A stretch of 64,000 nt of DNA from positions 1,438,506 through 1,502,505 of the forward strand of contig OX638316.1 of NCBI GenBank assembly GCA_951812525.1, written 5' to 3'. Below are positions 1 to 9,600 of the stretch, in pieces. This DNA is from an uncultured Poribacteria bacterium (GTDB lineage Bacteria > Poribacteria > WGA-4E > WGA-3G). The notes below the pieces were generated by a model. The model made no database searches, was not told where the DNA came from, and saw only the letters and a program-made list of their open reading frames with translations. Each line of letters begins with the position of its first letter. The first letter of the stretch is position 1. The position numbers were made by a program, and so were the translations under genes.

Positions 1-77
1 GAGGCAGATCGTCGCTTTTTAATAGCCCCTTCCCCGTAGTCTGGGTAGGAACCGCTGCGGGTCTGATACCCTCTCTC

Positions 78-108
78 TGTAGGAGGGATCTCCCGATCCC
101 GACCTCTC
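78..108. repeat. Intergenic repeat with GGGATC hairpin
   Basis: The segment begins TGTAGGAGGGA and contains the hairpin GGGATC-TCCC-GATCCC (85-100). The TGTAGGAGGGA core recurs twice near 42390-42435. No gene is visible in bases 1-193, so this is probably a dispersed intergenic element lying between the window edge and the terminator of the first gene. Confidence 0.5.
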
Positions 109-193
109 CCTTATAACTAACAACCAACCACTAATTAGTAGCCACGTTGTGTTCTTGTGAATTTTGATGGGATCGCCAAATACCGTCGTTGAA

Positions 194-232
194 TAAAAAA
201 ACAGGGACTCACAACCGAAGCCGGGAGTCCCT
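194..232 (-). terminator. Rho-independent terminator of the lamin-tail gene
   Basis: Read on the minus strand, an 8-bp stem AGGGACTC/GAGTCCCT (203-210 with 225-232) encloses a 14-nt loop. It is followed by G and a run of seven T (195-201). It lies about 57 bases past the stop codon at 289 and points the same way, so it most likely ends that transcript. Confidence 0.85.
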
Positions 233-288
233 ATTTTCGTTTTAGGTTAGTTCAATTTTTTCATCCCTGAACAACCTTGGTGTCCGAC

Positions 289-3261
289 TTATTTGCCAGA
301 CGATTTTAGCTCACTCCAACGCGTTGTGAGTTTACCACCCGCACTCACATTGCCACGCAGATGCGTTGTGCGCAAGGTTGTCCGCTTGCCGTCCAGCGAG
401 ACATCCTCAATCTGGTAGTAGTAAACAACGTTGGGTTTCGCAGTTGTATCTGTGTACGTGTACACATGCTTTTCAGATGTCGTGCCGTGTCCGGGAACGA
501 TGCCCTTGACGTTGATAACATTGAACGCACTGCCTTTACCTTCACTCCGCAGGATATTGAAACCGGCGTTGTTTAGCTCAGACTGCGTGACCCACGTAAT
601 ATCAACATGACCCGTCTCTTGATTGCGGACCGGACGGAAACTCGACAGCGATACGGGCAGCGGACCACCGAGACGGTAGCCGGGTGTGCCGATGTCATTA
701 CGGTGTCCATAGTATGCCAAGCCAGCACCAGAAATGTCAGACTGTTTCCACGACGTTTCCATCGTGCCATCGTCTGCCGCATCCGGTGTACCGTCAATCA
801 CACGACTTCCATATTGACGTATCAACGATTGACGTGCCGCAGGATCGCGTGTAGGCAGTTCCCACATCACCATGCGTTGCGCACCTTGAACAGAAACGTT
901 ACCAGCTTCGTCTATCATCTTCAAAGCCGTTCTACCGCCTTCGTTGACTTTCGCATGCAAACTCAAGTAGAAGCCTGTGCGAGACAACAGGATAGAATCA
1001 CGTGCCAGCAATCCAAGCTCACGACGATGGTGTTGATAGAGGTTATAGACGCGGTCGGCATCAACATCGTTGGTACCGGCACCCGAAACGAGCAGTATGG
1101 TCTGATTCGGCTGAATCTTAGCACCTGCTTCGAAGTCGAAACTTGAATCAACGTAGGATTCAACGTCTTCTTTGTTGCGAATCTCTAAACGCCAACCGGC
1201 AAGGTCAATCGTTTCGCTCATCGATGAGTTGTAGAGTTCGATCCATTGGACAAGATTCCAACGAGGACCGGCATCATACATCACTTCAGAAATCGTTACA
1301 GACCCGCCAAAGGCATACGCTGTGTGCTTCGCTGCGCCATCTCTGTCGTGTTCTATGACGTTGATAGCAACATTCGGATAGCCGGGTGTGCCGGGTGAGA
1401 CGCGTCCATCAGCACCGCGATCATAACCTGTACCCATATATCCAAAGGACAGCCAGTCGTCTTTATGCATCCTGTTGCCTTCACGACCCTTGGGCCAATA
1501 GACACCACGATTCAGCTCTGTGCTTGCGCGTTTGGCAGCCTCTTTCGGATCGGCAGTGCCAACGGCGTGTCCGAGTTCGGTTTTCCGTCCCCATGACTGA
1601 TCCGCTGATGCGAAGGTATCATCTCCCACGGCGGCTTGGTCACCGGGTGCTGTCCAACCGACGAAGGGCCAGACTTGGGTATCAAACTCGTTAGGCTCTT
1701 GGCGTGTGAAGTAGCCGTTACCAGCAAAATCAACAACCTTTTCATGCGTCCCCTTTTTATCATTACCGTTTCTGAGAATGATAAGGAACTTCTTATCAGA
1801 CGGCAGATTCAGGTTTGCACTAACGGTATACACGTGAGACGTGCCTTTGTTGACGTTGGTCTGATTCGCCACAGCATCAATACTCACACCACCAGCAAGA
1901 CCAGTACCTACGGGATCGCGGTTATAGATAACCAGATATTCACCCGGTGCCAACTTATACGTCGGCAAGACAGCGAGGCTTTCATCCTTATAGTCGAAAT
2001 TGTCTTTGTTAGGATCATCAGCCTCTGTTTTACCGGCTTTCGGTGTTCTTGTGACAATACTCAGTTCCCAATTATTAACGTTTGTAGACGTAACGCCTGC
2101 CGGTGCCGGATCGGTGTTATTGAACAACTCAATCCAGTCGAGGTTGGCAGAAGAGGTATCGTTGCGCACCTCGTTGATAATAACGCCAGAACCGGGGTCA
2201 AGGTTTTTCGGCGCATCGGCTGTGCCGAGGTTCGTCGTCGGCGGAACAGCAGCAGGGGCTTTAGCAAAAGTCGTCGCCAAACCACCCGTACTGACATGAA
2301 CAGAACCCGGGGAACCGGTGTACCAACCGATCATGTTAATCGTACCTGCGGACGCTGCCCAAGAACCGCCTGCTGTACCAACACCAAGACCGTCAAGGTC
2401 TTTTCTACCGGTTGCTGGATTCGCCTTGTCAGACTGTTTATACTTACCTGCTTTAAGGTTGACTTTCCGATACATTGAGACGAGCGATGTGGGTTGAGTA
2501 GCGACTGTAGGATCATTTGTACCGAAAATCGCCGCGGTGTTACCGCTGTTGCCCACAAGTGACCAAGTGCCGCCAAAATCGGTGACTATGGAAACCTTAT
2601 CAACGATTACGCCATACACAGCGGCGGCTTCGGTGGTGGCCGCTGTTATTACTATCACGTCGCCAACCTGATTAACTGTCCGCGTGCGGCTGAAACGAAG
2701 CGAGAGTTCATCATCTGCTTTTAACGCACCGCCATGGTTGTAAATTTCAATCCATTGTGCCGTTGCTACGCCTGCAGGAGCAGCAGTTGTGCGATTACGC
2801 CCCCACATAATTTCGCTAATAATGAGTCTGTGCTTAAACGTAGCAGCTTTAGCGGGTGTAATCGTTGAAATTCTGGTAGCCGTAGTACCTACAAAACCAA
2901 CGGTCTCTATATCTGATACAATTGTAGTGGTCGCTGTTGCAGGAGGTACAGGTTTTACACCGACTGAAAGCACAAGGTCAATCTCACCACCAGACCGAAG
3001 TAGCACATCCAAATCTGTCAAAGTTGCTACTTGGACACCAGTTGTTGTATCAACAGTTGGCGTAAGGTCCACAATTCCGTGATTCTCACCACCTGTGTTA
3101 GCATCAGTGCCACCAGCACTCTCTGCAATAACCGTAAACCCGTTTGCTCCGGGTTGGGGGTCAACCGTTATCGGTGCAATCGCCTGCCCAAACGCCGACA
3201 TCGCAACGAACGTAAACATTAAAACTAAAACTAAGGAAAATGTCAATTTATTTGACAACAT
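289..3261 (-). CDS. Secreted protein with three lamin-tail domains
   Basis: A 990-residue exported protein. Residues 1-26 form a signal peptide ending SAFGQA. Three lamin-tail-like modules start near residues 146 (LIISEIMWG), 360 (VIINEVRND) and 655 (VTISEVMYD); each continues with the typical W-I-E-L/I-Y/F-N strand. LTD modules are beta-sandwiches found in surface proteins and nucleases, but no enzyme domain is seen here, so a surface or structural role is inferred. Residues 868-990 form a separate fibronectin-like C-terminal domain (containing SELNNAGFNILRSE) that ends KLTTRWSELKSSGK. That tail resembles the end of the LamG protein at 50.8 kb and may be a sorting tag. The ATG has a GGAGGA ribosome site at 3271-3276, nine bases upstream. 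The gene is single, with its own terminator at 194-232. Confidence 0.85.
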   Translation of the reverse strand: MLSNKLTFSLVLVLMFTFVAMSAFGQAIAPITVDPQPGANGFTVIAESAGGTDANTGGENHGIVDLTPTVDTTTGVQVATLTDLDVLLRSGGEIDLVLSVGVKPVPPATATTTIVSDIETVGFVGTTATRISTITPAKAATFKHRLIISEIMWGRNRTTAAPAGVATAQWIEIYNHGGALKADDELSLRFSRTRTVNQVGDVIVITAATTEAAAVYGVIVDKVSIVTDFGGTWSLVGNSGNTAAIFGTNDPTVATQPTSLVSMYRKVNLKAGKYKQSDKANPATGRKDLDGLGVGTAGGSWAASAGTINMIGWYTGSPGSVHVSTGGLATTFAKAPAAVPPTTNLGTADAPKNLDPGSGVIINEVRNDTSSANLDWIELFNNTDPAPAGVTSTNVNNWELSIVTRTPKAGKTEADDPNKDNFDYKDESLAVLPTYKLAPGEYLVIYNRDPVGTGLAGGVSIDAVANQTNVNKGTSHVYTVSANLNLPSDKKFLIILRNGNDKKGTHEKVVDFAGNGYFTRQEPNEFDTQVWPFVGWTAPGDQAAVGDDTFASADQSWGRKTELGHAVGTADPKEAAKRASTELNRGVYWPKGREGNRMHKDDWLSFGYMGTGYDRGADGRVSPGTPGYPNVAINVIEHDRDGAAKHTAYAFGGSVTISEVMYDAGPRWNLVQWIELYNSSMSETIDLAGWRLEIRNKEDVESYVDSSFDFEAGAKIQPNQTILLVSGAGTNDVDADRVYNLYQHHRRELGLLARDSILLSRTGFYLSLHAKVNEGGRTALKMIDEAGNVSVQGAQRMVMWELPTRDPAARQSLIRQYGSRVIDGTPDAADDGTMETSWKQSDISGAGLAYYGHRNDIGTPGYRLGGPLPVSLSSFRPVRNQETGHVDITWVTQSELNNAGFNILRSEGKGSAFNVINVKGIVPGHGTTSEKHVYTYTDTTAKPNVVYYYQIEDVSLDGKRTTLRTTHLRGNVSAGGKLTTRWSELKSSGK

Positions 3262-3386
3262 TCTTTATTTTCCTCCTATACATAAACTTATTAACTCTTT
3301 CATTTCACTTTTCACATCAAAAATAAGAACACGTATCCAGGGATTGTATACGAATTCTCCGTTTGAACCTAACCTTATGCTGGGCT

Positions 3387-3599
3387 TTAGATCCCAGCGG
3401 TGTGTTGAAGTTGTTGTTTCGTCACTTCTTTGTAGGTCGTGACGAGTTCGTTTTCAAAGTCTATCCAGACAGGATTCTTCCGCCAGCGCGAGACTGTTGA
3501 ATCGCTGACCTTAAAATGTTCAGCGATCTCCGCATTGCTCATGCCGGAAAATGACATTTGACAAGCTGAGAGAATTGTGCCTTTTGAATTGCTGTGCAT
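3387..3599 (-). CDS. Small helix-turn-helix protein
   Basis: A 70-residue protein if started at the ATG at 3599. The frame can be extended 14 codons to a GTG at 3641, but that GTG sits only about ten bases from the expected start of the strong promoter at 3658-3686 and has GAGG only two bases away. The ATG has GGAAGAG nine bases upstream. Residues around SNAEIAEHFKVSDSTVSRW form a homeodomain-like HTH of the kind found in small terminase-like or resolvase-type proteins; the rest is a helical tail. DNA binding is inferred. Whether it is a regulator or a remnant of a phage or mobile element cannot be told. It lies at the edge of an AT-rich repeat region. Confidence 0.6.
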   Translation of the reverse strand: MHSNSKGTILSACQMSFSGMSNAEIAEHFKVSDSTVSRWRKNPVWIDFENELVTTYKEVTKQQLQHTAGI

Positions 3600-3657
3600 G
3601 ATGAAAATCTCTTCCGGTTGACTTTGAAAATTGAACTTCACAACCTCATACGCATTA

Positions 3658-3686
3658 ATTATACACTATGTTACGAAAAAAGTCAA
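3658..3686 (-). promoter_or_regulatory. Sigma-70 promoter for the small HTH gene
   Basis: On the minus strand: TTGACT (3681-3686), a 17-base spacer, and a perfect TATAAT (3658-3663). It predicts transcription starting near 3650, leaving about 50 bases before the ATG at 3599. Confidence 0.75.
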
Positions 3687-4084
3687 GAAAAAATACAAAA
3701 AAAATCAAAAAAACAGTAAAAAAATCAATAATATATGTATTTTTCTGAAATAAATTGCGTATTTTTGCGTTTTTACCAATATTTTTTACTTTATTGCGTT
3801 TTTTGCGCTATTTTACAAGCAAACTCGAAAAAAATGTAGCGACGGAATAGTCGACATCTCCCATCGCTACATTACCCCGCTATCTGCATATATACATATA
3901 TAATTGGTAGGCGATGTTTCTAACTTCGCTGGGTTAAGCATTTTGTACCATAAACTGTTAGTTTGTGGCGTGCCTAGCGAAACCCAACCCCATGCTATAG
4001 ATGTTACATAAACAGAGATCCAAAATCTGCGAAATCCGACAGACACGCAAAACAGGTGCTACTTCTAAATAAAAAAAGATGGAA
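3687..4084. other. AT-rich intergenic region with repeats
   Basis: No coding frame is convincing here. Bases 3687-3830 are A/T-rich with long A and T runs. An inverted repeat GTAGCGA/TCGCTAC spans 3837-3871. Bases 3907-3930 resemble the GGCGAGGTTTCTAACC repeat. Bases 3928-3988 are a member of the TTGGGTT/AACCCAA repeat family, and that member contains one copy of a 25-bp palindromic element (3944-3969) that recurs at 6283 and 6421. Confidence 0.6.
3928..3988. repeat. TTGGGTT/AACCCAA dispersed repeat, copy 1
   Basis: The segment starts GCTGGGTT and ends AACCCAAC, with about 45 bases between the arms. The arms match those at 38069-38095, 42449-42545 and 59862-59932, while the inner part differs in each. 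The inner part here carries the palindrome AAACT-GTT-AGTTT at 3952-3964. Confidence 0.6.
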
Positions 4085-5065
4085 TCACAGTGGTGTCATT
4101 TGGTAAGTAACCTGATCTGGACTGGTTTCTACGGGCGAGTTCATTTTGAAGGATACCGTTTCTTGTTCAGCGACAATTCCTGTCACATCAATCGTTAGCG
4201 TCGAATCGTCTGTCTCCCCCGTCGGATAGAAGAACTGAACAGCTCGACCCTCATCACTCTCAACAAGTGCAAAACCGCTTATATCCTCATTACTCACCGG
4301 CTCGCCGTTTATGCGGATGTTAAGCTGACTACCATCAAGCGTGTACGCACCGTCTGGTGCGTCATAGTTCACCCATATAAGCCATCCGTCATTATGAACA
4401 TGATGTGCGTCAATACCACTGGATTGCGTATTGCCTTCGCCAGTATCACCGTCGGGAGGATTGTTAACGACGGGAGGGGTATCTACAGGAGGTGTGCCAC
4501 CACCGCCCGGAGGATTGTTATTCACCGGAGGGTCTACTACAGGAGTCGGGTTTACTACAGGTGGCGTACCACCGCCACCGCTGGGAGGATTGTTAACGAC
4601 GGGAGGGGGATTTACTGGATTACCGCCATCTCCTCCTCCACCGCCACCGCCAGCGGGAGGATCGTTATTCACCGGAGGGTCTATTACAGGAACTATAGGA
4701 GGTGTTGTGCCGCCACCGCCACCACCGCCGCCAGTTAGTGATTTCACAATATCACTGGTATCGACAGCTCGCTCAGCACGCAGGATCTGTTGTCCCTCGT
4801 GATAGAACACATACACAAGCTTTTGGGGATGTATATGGATAACCGGCACTTTCACATTTGCGATCTCGGGGGTTTTAGGTGTGAGCTTCAGGCATCCTTC
4901 CTCTGAACCGGTTTGTAAGCAGACCTCCCCAACAGCGCGATGGGTAACGTACTTGTCAATATTGACAGGTGTTAGCATTGAACCCGTCTGGGAGTTCTCA
5001 GCACAGCCGGTTATTACAAAGAGCGTGATAAGCAGTAAATTGACAATAACTAAGTATTCTCGCAT
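4085..5065 (-). CDS. Lipoprotein with Pro/Gly-rich repeat linker
   Basis: A 326-residue lipoprotein from the ATG at 5065; the frame is open 12 codons further upstream, but MREYLVIVNLLLITLFVITGC gives a proper lipoprotein signal with lipobox ITGC, and AAAGGGAAAGAG lies just upstream. After a short N-terminal domain comes about 100 residues of low complexity in which PPVVNN-PP and poly-Gly blocks alternate roughly four times, built from near-identical DNA units. The C-terminal 110 residues look like a compact beta domain (GWLIWVNYD, IRINGEPVS, LTIDVTG). No family is recognised. The linker probably holds the C-terminal domain away from the membrane; this is inference. Confidence 0.7.
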   Translation of the reverse strand: MREYLVIVNLLLITLFVITGCAENSQTGSMLTPVNIDKYVTHRAVGEVCLQTGSEEGCLKLTPKTPEIANVKVPVIHIHPQKLVYVFYHEGQQILRAERAVDTSDIVKSLTGGGGGGGGTTPPIVPVIDPPVNNDPPAGGGGGGGDGGNPVNPPPVVNNPPSGGGGTPPVVNPTPVVDPPVNNNPPGGGGTPPVDTPPVVNNPPDGDTGEGNTQSSGIDAHHVHNDGWLIWVNYDAPDGAYTLDGSQLNIRINGEPVSNEDISGFALVESDEGRAVQFFYPTGETDDSTLTIDVTGIVAEQETVSFKMNSPVETSPDQVTYQMTPL

Positions 5066-5234
5066 TTCTCTTTCCCTTTCAGTCCGCGAAACAATAAGCA
5101 ATCAAAGATTATTAACAAAACGGACGCAACCATTACCGGAACCAACAGGGTCATCACTAAAACCAACATAAATAAAATTATATCTATCATGAGACCACTC
5201 TCCGTCGTCTAAATACCGACACCTTATTCGTATA

Positions 5235-5849
5235 TCACGCACTGCCTATAACGTTTTTATAAATTTCCTCGACTTCGCTCGGCGAAGTCATAAACCACTT
5301 GCCGCCAGGCGCATCTTCTATGTACCTCCCACGGAACCTCAGCACATTGTGTATCGTCTGCTCCAAATTCTCCGAATCATCTGTTTTAAAGATGAGTCGG
5401 ACCTCCGGAGGTTCTGGCATTGCGATCGGCACCTGTGATCCAGCTTTGTCAATCTTGCATGCCCAAAATTCCTTGCCTTCGTATGTTGCCAAACACCGAT
5501 ACGCCGGATAATAGTAAAGATAAACAGCATTCTTACCACTACCAAGTATCTGTACGGCATCTGAATCAAGAGAATCATCTGGATACACCTCAGGGTTCAA
5601 AAATATAGACCACTCACCCCGAATAGGGTTGTTTGCAAGTCCTTGCTTCTTCATTGTGCTGAGGGCACTTGAGACAGGATGCATTTCATTCGTTGATAGG
5701 ATTCCACCACGCGAGGCGTGCGTATCATCCACAACCTGCTTTATCTCTTTTTTCTTGATACCTGTCTCTCCTGAGAATATCTCTATGACGAGTTCTCGCG
5801 CGATCCTCTCGGTGAGAGGTTTTCCAGCATGTTTGTAGTTGTCATTCAT
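5235..5849 (-). CDS. Winged-helix protein with GIY-YIG-like domain
   Basis: A 204-residue protein from the ATG at 5849, which has GAGGGG seven bases upstream; a TTG five codons earlier overlaps that ribosome site and is less likely. The first 90 residues look like a winged helix (ITERIARELVIEIF region, then HPVSSALSTMKKQG and a beta wing). The second half, from VYLYYYPAY through WACKIDKAG to LEQTIHNVLRFRGRY and GGKWFMTS, has the order of elements of the GIY-YIG/T5orf172 (MUG113) fold: aromatic strand, K-I strand, E-x2-H helix, and a final W-F strand. The GIY-YIG motif itself is poorly kept, so nuclease activity is uncertain. It has its own strong promoter (6038-6066). Confidence 0.55.
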   Translation of the reverse strand: MNDNYKHAGKPLTERIARELVIEIFSGETGIKKKEIKQVVDDTHASRGGILSTNEMHPVSSALSTMKKQGLANNPIRGEWSIFLNPEVYPDDSLDSDAVQILGSGKNAVYLYYYPAYRCLATYEGKEFWACKIDKAGSQVPIAMPEPPEVRLIFKTDDSENLEQTIHNVLRFRGRYIEDAPGGKWFMTSPSEVEEIYKNVIGSA

Positions 5850-6037
5850 CCTTATGCCCCTCAAGGGAAGTTGCGTTTATATCTGTGTTGGTGAGATTTC
5901 TAACCGCACCAGCGTAAACTTTGGGACCTTGATTCTGATAAGAAAATTGCGCAATTTCCATTTATAGATTGTATATTATATTTTAGGACAATTATATTAA
6001 AATATAAAGTTATAATATAATATACGACTCAATATAT

Positions 6038-6066
6038 ATTATAGCATAATTGAGCAATTAAGTCAA
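6038..6066 (-). promoter_or_regulatory. Sigma-70 promoter for the winged-helix gene
   Basis: On the minus strand: TTGACT (6061-6066), a 17-base spacer, and a perfect TATAAT (6038-6043). It implies a leader of about 180 bases before the ATG at 5849. The hexamers are identical to those of the promoter at 3658-3686. Confidence 0.75.
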
Positions 6067-6282
6067 AATTAATTAAAAAAACGCAAATTATGTCAAGGAC
6101 TTCGCCTAATAAAACAAATTCTGTAATATATACTGTAATATTTGTGGGATTCAATACAATTTTGGGATGTTCAGACTGGGATTAGTCCACGATTGGTCGG
6201 CAACGAACGCAAGCGTTTTATGAATTTTGGCAGGATTGTAAAGATGTGATAGGGTGTGTATAGGTTTTCAATTAAACGTAAA

Positions 6283-6308
6283 ACGCAAACTAACAGTTTA
6301 CGGTACAA
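6283..6308. repeat. 25-bp palindromic element, copy 2
   Basis: Core AAACT-AAC-AGTTT at 6287-6299. The flanking bases also match copy 3 (6421-6446) and the reverse complement of copy 1 (3944-3969). Copy 1 is in the opposite orientation to copies 2 and 3. Confidence 0.6.
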
Positions 6309-6420
6309 GTTCTCCTTATCGAACTCATGTTATATAGATAATTATAGGATCTATGGTAGATATTAGAATTAATTGGACATTCTTAAAGAGTGTGAATGCC
6401 ACTAATGAGCATTCACAGTG

Positions 6421-6446
6421 GCACAAACTAACAGTTTATGCTACAA
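6421..6446. repeat. 25-bp palindromic element, copy 3
   Basis: Core AAACT-AAC-AGTTT at 6425-6437. Outside the core it differs from the reverse complement of copy 1 at only about two positions. Function unknown; a transposition footprint or an operator are both possible. Confidence 0.6.
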
Positions 6447-6617
6447 AGATGTCCATTTATTTCTAGGTTTTACCATAGTTTGGGACGTATGTCAATCGGC
6501 GTGCTAATCAACTTTCAGGTCAGAATCTTGCGGATGGGTGTGTTTGTGAATGCAGAGGTTCTCTGCTGTCAATTGTCGGTTGGAAGTGTAACTTAGGCTG
6601 TTAAAATTCTACAGACA

Positions 6618-9600
6618 TTATTGTTTAGGCAAAGCAGTTTTTGGGAGTGCATAGACACCCCAGCGGACTTTTACAATCTCACCGAGTTTGGTAAGCCGCA
6701 CGAGTTCGTGATGTATTGCTGCTGGATTTCCATCAATCACTGCAATCACGTCAGCCGCCTTTTTCTCACCATCAGCCAAGAGAGAGAGGATTTGCTCTCG
6801 GAAAGGCACGCGTAGAGGCTTCCCACCCCGCAGTTTTTTCAACATACGGTTTGCCTGCCGTGATGAGCATGCGAGAATACGCTCCACCTCTTGCCTACTG
6901 GATGCCGCAGTCAGATTGTCCCGATCTGTTTCAAAACGTTGCCGTGTCGATATCACCTCAGGAAGTTTCGCCAGTCCACCGGCTACCTCAAAATCTTCCC
7001 AGTCAAATAGGAGCGTCTCAGGTCTGTCTGTGATGTCTGGGACTTCAAGGCTACTCATTAATACAACCTTTTTGCCGCCCAACCGGTTCAATCCCGCATG
7101 TCCGAGAATCTCTGTGATATATTCAGCAACAGTCTGCGTATAAACTCTCTGAAGCCGTTCATCTTTATAGTGTTGGAAATCCGTGTCCGCTTCATAACAG
7201 AGCGGTTCCTCATCGTTCCCAAACAAGATTTGCGCCCGCCGCCACGTGGCACCCGGTTCCCAGAACGGTGTGCCGACAATCCAAACGATCTCTGCTGCTT
7301 CAAAAGCCGTCTCTGAATTGTTCAGATCTTGAAATTCTCTCAGCAAACAGACATTCTCTTTTTCTCTGATGTCTCTCAATTGTTTGATAATTGCGGGATA
7401 ACTAACAATGGCATGTTTAACACTCGGATCCCTCTCGATTTCGGCACAGATACCGAGAAAAAAACGTTCACCCATTTTAGAGAGCCCAATAACGTCCCAT
7501 GTGCTATCGTAGTCCAACAGTGTTTTTAGGGTATGGACACCTGACCGAATCTGAAATACCTGATTTCCAGCGACCCACGGTGTCGGGTTGGTATGAATAA
7601 ATTCAATCTCTTCGCTTGAAAACGCTTTGGAAAGCTCTTGTTCAGACAAGGTTATTGACGTTAGCAAAAGCCGTTTGATACTCGGATGCAGCACCGGGGG
7701 CACCCAGAATTGTAGGACCTTGTCAAACCATATCATCGGTGCGTCGGCATCTCGGGTATAATGCGCTAAGAAACGCTTGAGTTGATGCCAAAACGTCCAG
7801 TCTGGATTCAGGTAGACGCTCGGAAATGTCTGAATCTGTTCGACCGTTCCTATATCCAAGATACCCAATCCAATTGCTCGTTCAATTGGCATCGGTATTC
7901 TCATGTCGGCGTCAAGCTCAAAAGATTCGAGTCCGAAAACCGGTAGTTTCTTTGCGGCGAGCCTATCTGCAGCATTACTATTGAGAGGAATGTAAGCAAA
8001 AACGCCACCTTCAAACGCAATAGAAAAACGTGCCAACGCCGCTCCGGTCTCGTCATCCACAACCCCTCGCTCGACAACCTTACCCTTGACATTGATTTGA
8101 TTCATCTGTCTAACGATTTCTGCTTCATACGGTTGAAACGCCCCTACTACTGTGCGGATGCGTCTAACAGCAAAATCGTCGGGTTCGCTTTCGATTTCCA
8201 ATGTGTTCATTAAAGCCTGTGCGAAGTTTCCTAACACATGCTCTTGCCAGGTTACACGCCATTCTTTTAATCTCTCTCTCGATATGCGACATTCCCAAAA
8301 AAAGCCGTCCGCTTTCGTTGAACTGACAATACAAAGCCGTTGTGTGCCGTTAAGGGGTTCAAGGATTTTTTCTGACACTGCCAATTGTTCTGGATTCAAA
8401 AACGTTTGGTTAAATCCAAATATTTGTGTCTTGGCACGTTGCAATGTAGCTGACTGAGATAGATAACCGCGTTCCTGGCATGCTGTGTAGACTGGACACT
8501 CTGGACACAGGGTTTCACTCGCATTCACGCCCTGACTCACCAGTGCTATGAATCGCTCCGGATCCTCACAGACATTCCCACGTTCAAAAGGCGTTGCCAT
8601 CCGAACGTCAACAGGTATCTTTTTCACCTGATCCCATAAGTAAGTCACATGCCGCCAGCGTGCGACGGATGGTAGGTTTTGTTTTTCAAAGTGCTTTACC
8701 GCTTCTTCTACTATTGGAAAACTCGCGCTAAAAGCGACTGTGCTGCTTTTCAAGAGATGCGATTCCAGTTCATAGTTATCCCTCGCGTCCGTCTCGGCAA
8801 CGAGTCCAACAATGCGCTTATCCGCCTCAAAGACCCGATTTATCTGACCGATGTTCTTTTCGAGCGGCTCATAAACTTTATCAGTAGTTTTCGGCTTTTG
8901 GAGTACCGGCGATGGACGTTTGATCGCCAAAGGGCTGAGTGTCCCTTCTCGCACCGCAAGCACTGTATCAGAAACAGGAGGGTCCGCAGTAATCCGTGGT
9001 AGAATGCCCGTATCGTCCCAAACATCTGTGATGAGGGTATCCTGTGTCGGGAGTCCAAGATCTGACGTAGATGCACGTATCCACATATCGCCATCCGTCT
9101 CCCATAACAATACATCTGTCTCACCATCCTCACTAACGCCCTGCGTCCAGTGATGAAAATTGTTCTCTACTCGGAGATAAGAAAACCTACGCTTCAAGAA
9201 TGCCTCTTTCGCCAGATCTAATTTATACGAACCCAAGGACGGTGGTGGGGCGATAGCCACTTGCGAAGTCTGTTCCAATCCTTCTGTTACAAGCGGATTA
9301 GGGGCGTGCAGTTCCGTTCGGAGCGCATCAATAGATGCAAAGAGAATCTCTTTCGCAATCACTGGTGGATTTAACAGGTCGCCCAATAAAATCTCATAGC
9401 GCGCATCCCAAGGACTGTGTCCCGCTTCCCCAAGGACTTCAAGGTACACATCTCGCCGATGTAGGTTTTCCGACGTCAGGCTGTCCTTGTAGATATATAA
9501 CCTCGCCGTCTCGGTATTTGGATGTAGATAATATGGAACCCTGCAAGAAAAGCGTAACCCACCAGACTTTGTCAGCGTCAACAACGGATTCCCAATAACA

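Larger units (their letters stand above)
5850..6617. other. Long AT-rich intergenic region
   Basis: Nearly 770 bases with no convincing gene. It holds the promoter at 6038-6066 in a strongly A/T-rich block (5960-6090), two copies of a 25-bp palindromic element (6283-6308 and 6421-6446), and between them an 8-bp inverted repeat GTGAATGC/GCATTCAC (6392-6416). The rest shows nothing I can name. Confidence 0.6.

Noticed and set aside
607-2478. Long plus-strand frames opposite the lamin-tail gene
   Set aside because: They are antisense shadows of the 990-residue gene, with odd composition and no ribosome sites.
3387-3641. The small HTH gene as an IS transposase ORF A
   Set aside because: It has an HTH, but no ORF B, no inverted ends and no target duplication are visible nearby.
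4431-4802. Plus-strand Gly/Pro-rich frame
   Set aside because: It is the complement of the Pro/Gly repeat of the lipoprotein; the repeat is free of stops on both strands.
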